A DNA stretch of 64,000 nt. It comes from Solirubrum sp044628455 (GTDB lineage Bacteria > Bacteroidota > Bacteroidia > Cytophagales > Hymenobacteraceae). A model generated the notes under the pieces. It ran no database searches. It saw nothing but the letters and a program-made list of their open reading frames with translations, and was not told the DNA's origin. Below, one piece after another: positions 8,598 to 16,940 of this stretch (position 1 is its first letter; each line of letters starts with the position of its first letter). The stretch lies in contig NZ_JBIYZW010000003.1 of the NCBI RefSeq assembly GCF_044628455.1, forward strand, positions 682,001-746,000. Reading direction: 5' to 3'. Both the position numbers and the translations under genes were made by a program.

Positions 8598-10288
8598 GCG
8601 CGGGAGGCGTGCAGGATTTCCTCGGCGGCGCGAATGCCCTGGTAGAATCCTTCTTCGAAAATAGATACCCCGCTCAGGTCGGTGTGGGCAAAGAACAGGC
8701 GGCCGTTGCGCGGGCGGGCCGCAGCGGCGCGGGCCGGGTGCCAGAGGTAGCCGGGCGTGGGTGCCACCATGCCGTGGCCCCACACCCAGAGCTCGGCCCG
8801 CTGCACGTGGGGCGCTACGCCGGGGTGGGCCTTTTCCAGCTCGGCCAGAATGCGCGCCAGCCAGGTTTCGTAGGGTGTTTCGTAGGCCTGGCGCCGGGCC
8901 TGGTCGGGCTCTTGCTCCGAGAGCGGCCAGTACAGGGTGATAACCTTGGCGCCGGGCTGCTGCTCCACCTGCTGGTGGTTGGCGTTGATGTAGCCCAGCG
9001 AGGCGCTGCCAAACTGCACGTTGTCCCAGCACAGGGGCATGCCCGGGCCCTGGGGCAGGCCGGCTACCGTAAGGTTGGCAATCAGCCAGGGGGCCTGGTA
9101 GGGCTGAAGCGCGGGCAACTCGGGCAGGGCGGCGGCCAGCAGGCGGCGGGTAACGAAGTGCGGCGTGGCCAGCAGCACCTGGCGCGCGAGCACGCGGGTG
9201 GTCTGCTGCGTCCGGGCATCGTAAGTCAGCACCTCCACGCCCGCGGCGGTTTCGCGCAGGGCGTAGGCCAGGGTATGGGGCCAGATGCCGTCCGGGGCCG
9301 CCTGGCGCAGGTGCTGGGTCAGAAAGTGGTTGCCCTCGGGCCAGGTCAGCACGTCGGCGGCCTGGGCGTTGTGGGCGCGGCCCTTGCGGCCGGCAAAGTA
9401 GTGCAGCCCGGCCCAGGCCGACACGCGCCCGGCGGGGGCGCCGTAGTCGTCGCGGCAGCAGTAGTCGAGGTACCAGCGCAGGTAGGGGGAGGTGAAGCCT
9501 TCCCCGGCAAGGTAGTCGGCGAAGCTCAGCGCGTCGAGCCGGCGAAACGCAGGGTCGGCCGACGAGTGGTCGAGCGGAATGGCGAAGGCGTCGCGGCCAT
9601 CGGTGCCCCGGGCGTGGCGCATGGTTTCGGCCAGGGCGAGGAAGCGGGCAATCTGCTGCTGATCGGCCGGGGGCACGCCCAGCGTGGGCACCAGGCCCTG
9701 CTGCCAATGGCCGTGAATGTGCAGGCGCTCCTCGGGGTCGTGGCAGAGGTAGTACTCGTTGTACACGGGCAGGCCGGCCGGGCTGAAGCCGGTGATGACG
9801 CCCGCTTCGGCCAGGAAGTCGAGCAGCTCGCGGTTGCGCACGTCGGGAATGGGCAGGTAGTGCGCCCCCCAGGGGTAGGCCGACACCTCGTTGCGCCCCG
9901 CCGCGGCGTTGCCGCCCAGCGTTTCCTCCAGCTCTACCAGCAGCACCTGGTGCTGGCCGTGGCGGTGCAGCCAGCGCCGGGCCGAGAGGCCGCTCACGCC
10001 GCCGCCCACAATCAGCACCTCGGTGCGCACCGTGCGGCTGGGGGCGGGCAGTCGGCCGGGGTGGCGCAGCAGATGGCCGGTGGCGTGGCCCGCGCCGCGC
10101 AGTTGCCCCGGGATGCTTGCCCCCGCGGTGCCCGGCGCGCACGACTCCAGCGCGGCCGGACTCAGCAGCAGGCCGGCCGCGCCCAGGGCAGTATTCCGCA
10201 GGAAGCGGCGGCGCGAAAGCGCCCCGGCCAGCCCGCTTTCGGCGGCGAGCGGCACCGCAGGCGGCAAACCGGGAGAAGGAGGGTTCAT
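8594..10288 (-). CDS. Tat-exported FAD-dependent amine-oxidase-like oxidoreductase
   Basis: This 564-aa flavoprotein starts with a twin-arginine signal (LSRRRFLRNTALGAAGLLLS, residues about 25-44), so the folded enzyme should be exported. EVLIVGGGVSGLSARRWL near residue 90 is the Rossmann GxGxxG dinucleotide-binding motif, followed by LVELEETLGGNA, the region contacting the FAD ribose. The C-terminal FFAHTDLSGVSIFEEGFYQGIRAAEEIL is the second FAD contact seen in monoamine oxidase, phytoene desaturase and protoporphyrinogen oxidase relatives. The substrate is unknown. Placement between a spermidine-synthase homologue (31-bp gap) and a coupled membrane protein suggests oxidation of an aminopropylated product, by inference only. 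Confidence 0.82.
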   Translation of the reverse strand: MNPPSPGLPPAVPLAAESGLAGALSRRRFLRNTALGAAGLLLSPAALESCAPGTAGASIPGQLRGAGHATGHLLRHPGRLPAPSRTVRTEVLIVGGGVSGLSARRWLHRHGQHQVLLVELEETLGGNAAAGRNEVSAYPWGAHYLPIPDVRNRELLDFLAEAGVITGFSPAGLPVYNEYYLCHDPEERLHIHGHWQQGLVPTLGVPPADQQQIARFLALAETMRHARGTDGRDAFAIPLDHSSADPAFRRLDALSFADYLAGEGFTSPYLRWYLDYCCRDDYGAPAGRVSAWAGLHYFAGRKGRAHNAQAADVLTWPEGNHFLTQHLRQAAPDGIWPHTLAYALRETAAGVEVLTYDARTQQTTRVLARQVLLATPHFVTRRLLAAALPELPALQPYQAPWLIANLTVAGLPQGPGMPLCWDNVQFGSASLGYINANHQQVEQQPGAKVITLYWPLSEQEPDQARRQAYETPYETWLARILAELEKAHPGVAPHVQRAELWVWGHGMVAPTPGYLWHPARAAAARPRNGRLFFAHTDLSGVSIFEEGFYQGIRAAEEILHASRA

Positions 10289-10319
10289 GGGCAGGTAGGA
10301 GCCAGTAGCAGCGGGCTGC

Positions 10320-11885
10320 TTAGTGCGTGTAGGGGCCCCAGTCGTCCTCGAAGTAGTGCACCAGGGCTTGGTTGTTGAGCTGGTTGACTTCGGTGGGCAG
10401 CTCGCTCATGTCGGGCGGAAACACCAGCATCTGGCGGATAACCTGGGGCGTGACGTAGCGCAAACCCGCGGGCAGCGGCCCGTCGCCGCGCCAGTGACCG
10501 TTGCGGCCGGCCAGCACGTAGCCCCACTCGCCAAACGAGGGCACGTAGAGGTGGTAGGGAATGGTGTGGAAGCCCGCGGCCTGCAGGGTGTGGTTGATGC
10601 ACCAGAACGAGCGGCGCGCCACGTAGGGCGAAGTGCTTTGCACCACCAGCAGCCCGCCGGGGGCCAGCAGCTTGTCCAGCTCGCGGTAGAAAGCGGTGGT
10701 GTAAAGCTTGCCGATGGAGTAGTTGGAGGGGTCGGGGAAGTCCACCACCAGCAGGTCGTAGCGGGTGGTGTCGCGGCGCACCCAGTGGTAGGCGTCGCCG
10801 TTGACGACCTGCACCCGGGCGTCGAGCAGGGCACGCTGGTTGAGGGCCAGCAGCAACTCGTTTTGCTGGAACAGGCGCGTCATGCCCGGGTCGAGGTCGA
10901 CGAGGCGCACCTGCCGGAGCTGGGGGTACTTCAGCAGCTCGCGCACGGCCAGGCCGTCGCCGCCGCCCAGCACCAGGGCGCGGCGGGCGCGGGGCAGGGC
11001 CTGCATGGCCGGGTGCACCAGCGCCTCGTGGTAGCGGTACTCGTCCTGGGAGCTGAACTGCAGGTTGCCGTTGAGGAAGAGGCGCAGCTCGCGGTTGTTC
11101 TTGGTGAGCACGATGCGCTGGTAGGGCGTGCTTTTGCTGTAGATGACCTGGTCCTGAAACGCCAGGGTCTCGGTGTAGGTCTGAATGCGCTCGGCGAAGG
11201 CGAAGCCCACGGCCAGCACCAGCAGCGTGGCCACGATGACGCCGGTGAAGCGGCGGCGGTAGGGCTGGGTTTCGCGGAAGCGGTGGAGCACCACGCCCGC
11301 CACGGCCACGTTCAGCGCCCCGAAAAATAGGGCAGTGCGAATCAGCCCGAGCTGCGGCACCAGCACCAGCGGGAAAATGAGCGAGGCCAGCAGCGCGCCG
11401 ATGTAGTCGAAGGTAAACACCTTCGACACCAGGTCCTTGAAGGCGTAGCGGTTTTCCAGAATCCGCATCAGCAGCGGAATTTCCAACCCGACCAGGATGC
11501 CGGTGAGGCCCACCAGCGCGTAGAGAATCAGCCGGAACGAGGTCACATACTCGAAGAGCACGAACAGCAGCGGGGCCGACAGTCCGCCCACGATGCCCAC
11601 CAGGATTTCGAGGCGGATAAACCACTTGAGCAGGGGCGCGTCCAGAAAGCGCGACAGCCACGAGCCGATGCCCATCGAGAACAGATAGGCCCCGATGATG
11701 GTGGAGAACTGCATCACCGAGTCGCCGAGCAGGTAGGACGCCAGCGTGCCCGCAATCAGCTCGTAAATCAGCCCGCAGGTGGCAATGACGAACACCGAGC
11801 CCAGCAGCAGCGCCGGCAGCAGGTCGGGCGCGGGGCGGGTGCCTTCGGCTGGGCGGGGCGGCGTCAGCACGGGGTCGTTAGCCAT
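10320..11885 (-). CDS. Membrane-anchored spermidine synthase-like aminopropyltransferase
   Basis: This 521-aa protein fuses about seven N-terminal membrane helices (residues 20-225) to a SpeE-type class-I methyltransferase-fold domain (about 245-521). The soluble part shows RALVLGGGDGLAVRELLKY, VRLVDLDPGM, NGDAYHWVRRD and LLVVDFPDPSNYSIGKLYT, the last holding the catalytic-region Asp. SpeE enzymes transfer an aminopropyl group from decarboxylated AdoMet to an amine. The membrane-fused form probably works on a substrate at the bilayer. Its ATG lies inside the end of the DUF350 gene (8-nt overlap), and an AdoMet-decarboxylase homologue opens the operon, so donor supply and transfer are linked. 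Confidence 0.87.
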   Translation of the reverse strand: MANDPVLTPPRPAEGTRPAPDLLPALLLGSVFVIATCGLIYELIAGTLASYLLGDSVMQFSTIIGAYLFSMGIGSWLSRFLDAPLLKWFIRLEILVGIVGGLSAPLLFVLFEYVTSFRLILYALVGLTGILVGLEIPLLMRILENRYAFKDLVSKVFTFDYIGALLASLIFPLVLVPQLGLIRTALFFGALNVAVAGVVLHRFRETQPYRRRFTGVIVATLLVLAVGFAFAERIQTYTETLAFQDQVIYSKSTPYQRIVLTKNNRELRLFLNGNLQFSSQDEYRYHEALVHPAMQALPRARRALVLGGGDGLAVRELLKYPQLRQVRLVDLDPGMTRLFQQNELLLALNQRALLDARVQVVNGDAYHWVRRDTTRYDLLVVDFPDPSNYSIGKLYTTAFYRELDKLLAPGGLLVVQSTSPYVARRSFWCINHTLQAAGFHTIPYHLYVPSFGEWGYVLAGRNGHWRGDGPLPAGLRYVTPQVIRQMLVFPPDMSELPTEVNQLNNQALVHYFEDDWGPYTH

Positions 11886-12093
11886 GAATGGCCGAGCTGA
11901 TGATCAGGGCCACGGCCAGCACGAAGGCCCCGGCAATGATGGCGAAGGCCGTGTTGTGCTCTTCCAGAATTTCGCGGCGCAGCGTGCGCGGGGCCAGCTT
12001 GTCGAACACGAAAAAGCAGATAAACAAAATGAATATGCCCAGCAGCGAGTAAATCAGGGAAGCCGCAATCAGCTTGGCGTTCAGGTATTCCAT
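11878..12093 (-). CDS. DUF350 membrane protein
   Basis: This 71-aa protein has two predicted membrane helices and the DUF350 pattern (SLIYSLLGIFILFICFFVFD, then LRREILEEHNTAFAIIAGAF). Biochemical function is unknown. DUF350 (YjfL-like) proteins recur beside polyamine- or ATP-grasp-type genes and envelope-stress genes in other bacteria; that is recalled family knowledge and was not searched here. The ATG at 12093 was chosen because the frame upstream of MEYLNAK is Arg/Pro-rich and unlike DUF350. The stop overlaps the aminopropyltransferase start by 8 nt. Confidence 0.85.
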   Translation of the reverse strand: MEYLNAKLIAASLIYSLLGIFILFICFFVFDKLAPRTLRREILEEHNTAFAIIAGAFVLAVALIISSAIHG

Positions 12094-12179
12094 GCGGTGA
12101 CAGGGTGAGATGGAGAGGAAGAGGAACCGGCGGCGGGGCGGCGAATGGTGCCGGTTTTGCCCCGGCGCGGCGCGCGGGA

Positions 12180-12365
12180 TTATTTGTGCAGGAAACGGGC
12201 GCCGGAGCTGCCGGAGCGGCCCCCGCCGGTGCCGTTGAGGTTTTCGGTGCTTTCGTTGTCGTCGCCCAGCAGGCGGGTGCCGTGCAGGCCGGCCCACACA
12301 AAGCCACCCAGGGCCAGCAGCATGAGGGCGGCGTAAATGGGAAACTTGAGCAGGTTGCGTAGCAT
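12180..12365 (-). CDS. Small single-pass membrane protein (61 aa)
   Basis: The reading frame encodes one strong membrane helix (residues about 8-28, with FPIYAALMLLALGGFVWAGL) and a polar tail rich in Gly, Ser and Asn ending SSGARFLHK. I know no family. It lies between the DUF4178 and DUF350 genes with short gaps on both sides and the same orientation, which argues that it is a genuine operon member. The ATG at 12365 gives a compact membrane protein; the longer ATG at 12407 would add 14 residues. Confidence 0.62.
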   Translation of the reverse strand: MLRNLLKFPIYAALMLLALGGFVWAGLHGTRLLGDDNESTENLNGTGGGRSGSSGARFLHK

Positions 12366-12422
12366 GGTAAAAGCCGAAGTGAAAGTGAAACGGGGCGGAA
12401 ACGGCAAGCGCGGACGGCGGGC

Positions 12423-13727
12423 TTAGCTGGGGCCGTAGTCGCTGTTGGCCCAGCGCTGCTGCTCGTGGTAGCGCCGCCAGGCGTACAGGCCCACGGGGTA
12501 GGCAAACACCAGCAGCAGCAGCAAGATCAGGTTCGAGGGCAGGGCCGTGTTTTCGACTACCCGCAATTGCAGGGTGAGCGGCTGCACGGTCTCGGAAACG
12601 GGGTAGAGGTTGAGGTGGTAGCGGCCCGCGGGCACGCGGGCCAGCACGGCGCTGCCGCGGGTGCTGCCCTCGCTCCAGTTTTCGCCGCCCTCGTAGCCGT
12701 GGTAGTACTCGATGTTCTTGGTGAACTCAAAGTACTGGCCGCTCGACTCGTTGACCAGCGTCACGGGCAGCTCCAGCCACTGGTTGTTCACGCTCACGTC
12801 TACCTCCACTTCCAGGGCCGTGGGGCCGTGCACTTCGAAGGCGGGCGTGATGATGGGCGCCAGCTGGCCGGCCGGGGCGGCCCGCGCCGTGTCGGGCTGG
12901 GTGAAGTAGGTGGCGTGCAGCAGCTCGCGGAAGGGGCGGGCCTGCAGCAGCGTCAGCTGGGCCACGATGGCGGCAAAAGCCACTACCAGCGCAAACCCCA
13001 GCAGCGTCCGCCAATACGCCTCGGCTGGGGGCGGCTGCAGCGCGCCCACGCCCTGGCGCGGGGGCAGCTGCGCGGCGTCGAGGCCGAAGGCGACGGCCAC
13101 CTGCTCGCGCTCCATGTGCTCGGCGCAGTACCAGTCGACGCTGCTGGCGCCTCGTTCCTGCACCAGCATGTAGGGCGGGGCAATGAACTCGGCCACCTTC
13201 AGCTTCTCGTCGGTGGTCACGTCCCAGTCGAACTCGCCCACGGCGAAGGGTACCCGCGGCGAGTAGCGGTTGTAGATGTCGTAGCGCCGGCCGTCCTCCG
13301 TGATGTGCGCGTCGTAGGTCTGGGGCTGGTGAATGCGAAACTCGCGGTTGGCGGGCTTGATGAACGTCCAGTGGCCCTCGAACACGGCCAGCTGGGCGTA
13401 GTGGTTGGGTGGGCTGAAGAGCACGTACTCGCCCCAGCGGTAGGCCGCCGACTTGGCCTCGTGGCGGGCCGTATAGCCCAGCACGCGGTAGGTCAGGCCG
13501 TCGGGCAGCTGGCCGGTGGCGCCCAGCGGCAGCACCTGCGGCACCGACTCGTTGCTGAAGTGGTGCAGCACCTTCGGGTTCTTGCCGTCACGGCCGTGCA
13601 CCAGGCTGCGACACTTCGGGCAGGCAAAGAAAATGCTGTGCTCGGGGTCGTAGTAAGTCAGATCGGCGTGGCACTTGGGGCAGGTAAGCTGCGCCGAAAC
13701 GAAGGAAGGAGCCGCCGGTTCACTCAT
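12423..13727 (-). CDS. DUF4178 protein with two zinc-knuckle motifs and membrane segments
   Basis: This 434-aa protein starts with a small zinc ribbon (LTCPKCHADL, residues about 14-23, and FACPKCRSLV about 20 later). A DUF4178 domain follows (about 70-200, including YRWGEYVLFSPPNHYAQLAV). A membrane helix lies near 240-260, a beta-rich extracytoplasmic region at about 275-395, and a C-terminal helix (SNLILLLLLVFAYPVGLYAW). Its biochemical function is not established to my knowledge. DUF4178 genes are found with DUF350 and polyamine aminopropyltransferase genes in other phyla (recalled). Its ATG overlaps the stop of the decarboxylase gene by 4 nt, so expression is coupled. Confidence 0.85.
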   Translation of the reverse strand: MSEPAAPSFVSAQLTCPKCHADLTYYDPEHSIFFACPKCRSLVHGRDGKNPKVLHHFSNESVPQVLPLGATGQLPDGLTYRVLGYTARHEAKSAAYRWGEYVLFSPPNHYAQLAVFEGHWTFIKPANREFRIHQPQTYDAHITEDGRRYDIYNRYSPRVPFAVGEFDWDVTTDEKLKVAEFIAPPYMLVQERGASSVDWYCAEHMEREQVAVAFGLDAAQLPPRQGVGALQPPPAEAYWRTLLGFALVVAFAAIVAQLTLLQARPFRELLHATYFTQPDTARAAPAGQLAPIITPAFEVHGPTALEVEVDVSVNNQWLELPVTLVNESSGQYFEFTKNIEYYHGYEGGENWSEGSTRGSAVLARVPAGRYHLNLYPVSETVQPLTLQLRVVENTALPSNLILLLLLVFAYPVGLYAWRRYHEQQRWANSDYGPS

Positions 13728-14077
13728 CGGCGCAGCTCGGTTTTGCTTTGCTCGGTGGCTTCGAAAAACGCCAGCGTAGCCGCGTACAGCGCCTGCACGG
13801 TGGCCGAGTTGTCGCGCTGAAAGTTGGAGAGAAACACGTCGAAGGTCGCCAGGCCGAACTCGGGCCAGGTGTGAATGCTCAGGTGAGACTCGGTGAGGGC
13901 CACCACGGCCGTAAAGCCCCCGCCGGCGAAGCTGTGGTAGGCCTCGCCCACCTTCACCAGCCCCCGCGCCCGAATCTGCGCGTCGAAGAACGCCCGGCAG
14001 GCCTCCGCATCGATAAGCGGGCCGGCCGGGGCCGTGAAGGTGGCCAGCACGTGTAGCCCGGGAGTATAGGAGGTCAT
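13724..14077 (-). CDS. speH: S-adenosylmethionine decarboxylase-family proenzyme
   Basis: This 117-aa protein matches the small bacterial AdoMet decarboxylase. The motif LTESHLSIHTWPEFG contains the self-cleavage site Glu-Ser, where Ser64 becomes the pyruvoyl group, and the conserved His69. In the characterised Thermotoga enzyme a catalytic Cys lies 20 residues after the pyruvoyl Ser; here that place is Ser84 (VFLSNF). Such a change could be lineage-typical or could alter the substrate, since homologues of this fold have been reported to decarboxylate ornithine or arginine. The adjacent SpeE homologue favours AdoMet. It is the first gene of a seven-gene minus-strand operon. Confidence 0.88.
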   Translation of the reverse strand: MTSYTPGLHVLATFTAPAGPLIDAEACRAFFDAQIRARGLVKVGEAYHSFAGGGFTAVVALTESHLSIHTWPEFGLATFDVFLSNFQRDNSATVQALYAATLAFFEATEQSKTELRR

Positions 14078-14118
14078 CGGATAGAGTAGGGCAGCGGCCG
14101 GGCCGGGCTATGAACGCT

Positions 14119-14126
14119 CAATAATA
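14119..14126 (-). promoter_or_regulatory. Weak candidate -7 box for the polyamine-type operon
   Basis: TATTATTG on the minus strand matches TAnnTTTG at all but one base and lies about 40 bp before the decarboxylase ATG. It is the best match in the 217-bp divergent gap. Confidence 0.28.
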
Positions 14127-14294
14127 CGCCGCGCCGCGCACAAGCCCAACTGGGCGGTGGCCGGAGTAGAATGGCAACTAAAAATGGGACGGGGCCGGTA
14201 AATGGCTGCCGGCCAGCCGGCCGGGCTGGCGTGGCTGGCTGATAAGGTGTAAATTCAACCCGCCGATTGGTGCATCACCCCGAAATTTCATCCT

Positions 14295-15926
14295 GTGCGT
14301 AGTCTTCTACTCTGCTCGTTGGTTGCCGGCCTCAGCGCCGGCGGTGTCAAGGCGGCCGAAGCGGCCCCGCTTGTCCTTCCCCCGCTGGCACCGGCTACGG
14401 CGCCCGCCCCCTTGGCTCTGCCGCTGCAGAGCGCGGGCACGGGCCTCACTGGCAGCTACTTCAGCAACGGCACCCTGGCCGGTGCCCCGGTGCTCAAGCG
14501 CCTCGACGCCACCATCGACTTCGACTGGGGCAAGGGCGCCCCGGCTCCCGAGCTGCCCACCGACAACTTCTCGGTACGCTGGGAAGGGCTGCTGGCCGCG
14601 CCCAGCACCGGCAACTACCGCTTTATTGCCCAGTCGGGCGACGAGGTGCGGCTGTGGATCAACGGCAAGAAGGTACTCGATACCTGGGCCGGCGCCAAGT
14701 TCATGGGCGGCAGCTCGGTGAGTTTGGCCGCGGGCGAGAAAACCACCATCCGCATCGAATACACCGACTCGGAGGGCGAAGCCCAGCTGCAATTGATGTG
14801 GGTGCCGCCCGGCCAGGCCGCGCAGCCCATTGCCGCCAACTTTCTGTACCCGCTGGGCTCACCCACCACTCCCGACCCGGCCGGTGCCGGCGGTGGCCCT
14901 GTAGCCGCCGTCGCGAAGCCCACGCCCAAGCCCGCCGCGCCGGTAGCGGCCAAACCCGCCGCCAAGCCCGCGCCCAAGCCCGCTGAAAAACCCGCGGCGA
15001 AGCCTGCTCCGGCCAAGGCCGTAGCCAAAGCGCCCGCGCCCAAGCCCGCCGAACCCAAGGCCAAACCCGCCAAGCCCGCCAAAACCGAGGAGGCCCCCGT
15101 CGAATTGGCCGCCGGGGTTTACGTGCTCACCTCGCGCACCACCGGCAAGCCCCTGGAAGTGGTCGACCCGGCCCGGCCCAACAGCCGCGCCTACCAGGCC
15201 GCCGCCGTGGGCAGCACCGGCGCCGCTGCGCCGGCCGCCGCCAACGACGCTCCGCGCTGGCGCATTGAAAGCCTGGGCAACGGTTACTACCGCCTGGCCG
15301 TGCCGGGCAACAACAAGGTGCTGGAAGTACTGGGCAGCTCCACCTCGAACGGCGCCGACCTGAGCTTGTGGACCTACTACAGCGGCAACAACCAGCTCTG
15401 GCGCATCGAGCCCACCGAGCACGGGTACTACAAGCTGCTGGCCAAGCACAGCAACAAGGCCCTCACGGCCAAGGACTCGGTGGAAGGCGGCCTGCAGCAG
15501 TGGCGCTACAGCGGCCGCGAAAACCAGCAGTGGAAACTGCAGCCCGTGACGGCCGAGGAAAGCGCGCCGGCCATTGCCGCCACGCTCAACCGCCCGGGAG
15601 TGGGCGCCAACCAGATGAGTTTGTACCCCAACCCCAGCAATGGCGTGGTGCAGCTGGCTTACTCGCTGCCCGAGCCCACGCCGGTGGGGTGGGTGGTGTA
15701 CAACCAGCGCGGCGCGGCCGTGCGCATGTCGGACTACCGCCGGCGGCCGGCCGGGGCGCACCACCAGACCCTGGAACTCACCAGCCTGCCCCCCGGCGAC
15801 TACTACCTGCACCTGACGGTGGGCACCAGCACCACCAAGCAGTCGTTGATGATTCGCCAGCACACTCCCGACGCGCCCGAAACTCCGGCGGCCTCGCCCG
15901 CGGTGGGCTCGACCAGCGGAGAATAA
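14295..15926 (+). CDS. Secreted PA14 / ricin-lectin protein with T9SS sorting domain
   Basis: This 543-aa protein starts at a GTG and opens with a signal peptide (MRSLLLCSLVAGLSAGG). Residues about 48-180 form a PA14 domain (GLTGSYFSNGTL, RLWINGKKVLDTW, IRIEYTDSEGEAQLQLMW), usually carbohydrate-binding. A Lys-Pro-Ala linker follows (about 205-270). A ricin-type beta-trefoil spans about 275-420, with repeats such as QLWRIEP and QQWKLQP. The last 80 residues (MSLYPNPSNGVVQLAYSLPE through the end) are a type A T9SS sorting domain. The layout predicts a surface or secreted glycan-binding protein with no catalytic domain. A perfect terminator follows. Confidence 0.87.
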   Translation: MRSLLLCSLVAGLSAGGVKAAEAAPLVLPPLAPATAPAPLALPLQSAGTGLTGSYFSNGTLAGAPVLKRLDATIDFDWGKGAPAPELPTDNFSVRWEGLLAAPSTGNYRFIAQSGDEVRLWINGKKVLDTWAGAKFMGGSSVSLAAGEKTTIRIEYTDSEGEAQLQLMWVPPGQAAQPIAANFLYPLGSPTTPDPAGAGGGPVAAVAKPTPKPAAPVAAKPAAKPAPKPAEKPAAKPAPAKAVAKAPAPKPAEPKAKPAKPAKTEEAPVELAAGVYVLTSRTTGKPLEVVDPARPNSRAYQAAAVGSTGAAAPAAANDAPRWRIESLGNGYYRLAVPGNNKVLEVLGSSTSNGADLSLWTYYSGNNQLWRIEPTEHGYYKLLAKHSNKALTAKDSVEGGLQQWRYSGRENQQWKLQPVTAEESAPAIAATLNRPGVGANQMSLYPNPSNGVVQLAYSLPEPTPVGWVVYNQRGAAVRMSDYRRRPAGAHHQTLELTSLPPGDYYLHLTVGTSTTKQSLMIRQHTPDAPETPAASPAVGSTSGE

Positions 15927-15941
15927 AGCATCGGGTAACCG

Positions 15942-15986
15942 AAAACGCCACCGGCGGCTCCTGCAGGAGCCGCCGGTGGCGTTTTT
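15942..15986. terminator. Strong bidirectional terminator
   Basis: A near-perfect inverted repeat (left arm ending 15962, right arm starting 15965) is flanked by AAAA and TTTTT. It ends the PA14 gene and could also serve the convergent outer-membrane gene. Confidence 0.93.
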
Positions 15987-16048
15987 ACTATCGGCTAGTC
16001 GGCTGGTCTGCTGCTTCGGCGACGCGTTGGGCCAGGGCGGCGGGTGGC

Positions 16049-16756
16049 CTAGCGGAAGGCGTAGCCCAGCTTGAAGCCTAGGGCCAGGGAGGGAATCACG
16101 CCGCCCTTACCGCTGAAGCTGTCTTCGGGGTGGGGCTGGCCCAGGCTCTGCGACTCGCGCACGTGGCGCAGGCCCAGGCCCAGAAACGAGTCGACGGTGA
16201 AGCCGCGGCGGCCGATGTGCTGGTAGCCCATCTTCAGGTGCAAACCTTTTTCCTGCAGCTTGATCTGGTAGTTCGACTCGGGCCCGCGCCGGGCCGGCGT
16301 CCAGTACGACGACACGCCCAGGATGTCGACCTGCTCGTACCAGTCGTAGGCTGGGGCCTCGTTGCTGTTGAAGTGTACCTGCTTGTAGAACAGCTGGCCG
16401 GCGGCGTAGAAGCCGCGCAGGGCCGGCTGGCGGCGCGAGAGGTAGCGGCGCAACTCAGTTTTCAGGTTCACGTTCAGGGCCCCGCGGTCGGTGCTTTGGA
16501 ACTCCTTGTTGACGACGTCGGAGAGGTCAATCAGCGCATCATCGCGCAGCACGTAGCCCAAATCGAGCTGCCAGCCCAGCCGGGGCGCGACCTGCTTTTC
16601 GGCGCTCAGCCAGAGGGTGGTTTTGTGGGGAATGAGCAGATCGATGGGCGAAGTTTTCAGCACCAGGCCGCGGCGGGCGGGCGCGGAAGTAGAATCGGTT
16701 TGGGCCTGCGCGGCCCCGACCAGCCCGAGCAGGGCCAGCAATAGCAAGGATTTCAT
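16049..16756 (-). CDS. Outer-membrane beta-barrel-like protein (DUF3575-type)
   Basis: This 235-aa protein has a clear signal peptide (MKSLLLLALLGLVGAAQAQ). The mature part alternates polar and hydrophobic residues and ends in an aromatic strand (LALGFKLGYAFR), as in outer-membrane beta barrels. The segment LVLKTSPIDLLIPHKTTLWL resembles the DUF3575 group seen widely in Bacteroidota. Role unknown. An exact -7 box lies 53 bp upstream, and a 21-bp repeat array lies further upstream. Confidence 0.75.
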   Translation of the reverse strand: MKSLLLLALLGLVGAAQAQTDSTSAPARRGLVLKTSPIDLLIPHKTTLWLSAEKQVAPRLGWQLDLGYVLRDDALIDLSDVVNKEFQSTDRGALNVNLKTELRRYLSRRQPALRGFYAAGQLFYKQVHFNSNEAPAYDWYEQVDILGVSSYWTPARRGPESNYQIKLQEKGLHLKMGYQHIGRRGFTVDSFLGLGLRHVRESQSLGQPHPEDSFSGKGGVIPSLALGFKLGYAFR

Positions 16757-16808
16757 GGGCGGAGAGGCGGGCCGGGAAAGGGGGAAGGAGCGAGGTCCGC
16801 AGCTACCG

Positions 16809-16816
16809 CAAAAGTA
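16809..16816 (-). promoter_or_regulatory. Candidate -7 box of the outer-membrane gene
   Basis: TACTTTTG on the minus strand is an exact TAnnTTTG match, 53 bp before the ATG at 16756. Confidence 0.45.
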
Positions 16817-16940
16817 CCGCCCGGGTGGCCCCGGGCTGCACCCGCTGCCGCCGCATGATGATGTGAGGCCGGGGCGGCAAACCGGCTGTTGCGGGTGGTC
16901 GGGCTTATCGGCCCCGGTGAAGCTGGCCCGGCAACAGCGG

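Noticed and set aside
7554..10142. Single 862-aa minus-strand protein
   Set aside because: The upstream part is an Arg/Pro-rich shadow of the FAD oxidoreductase in another frame. Only the part from 8597 is protein-like.
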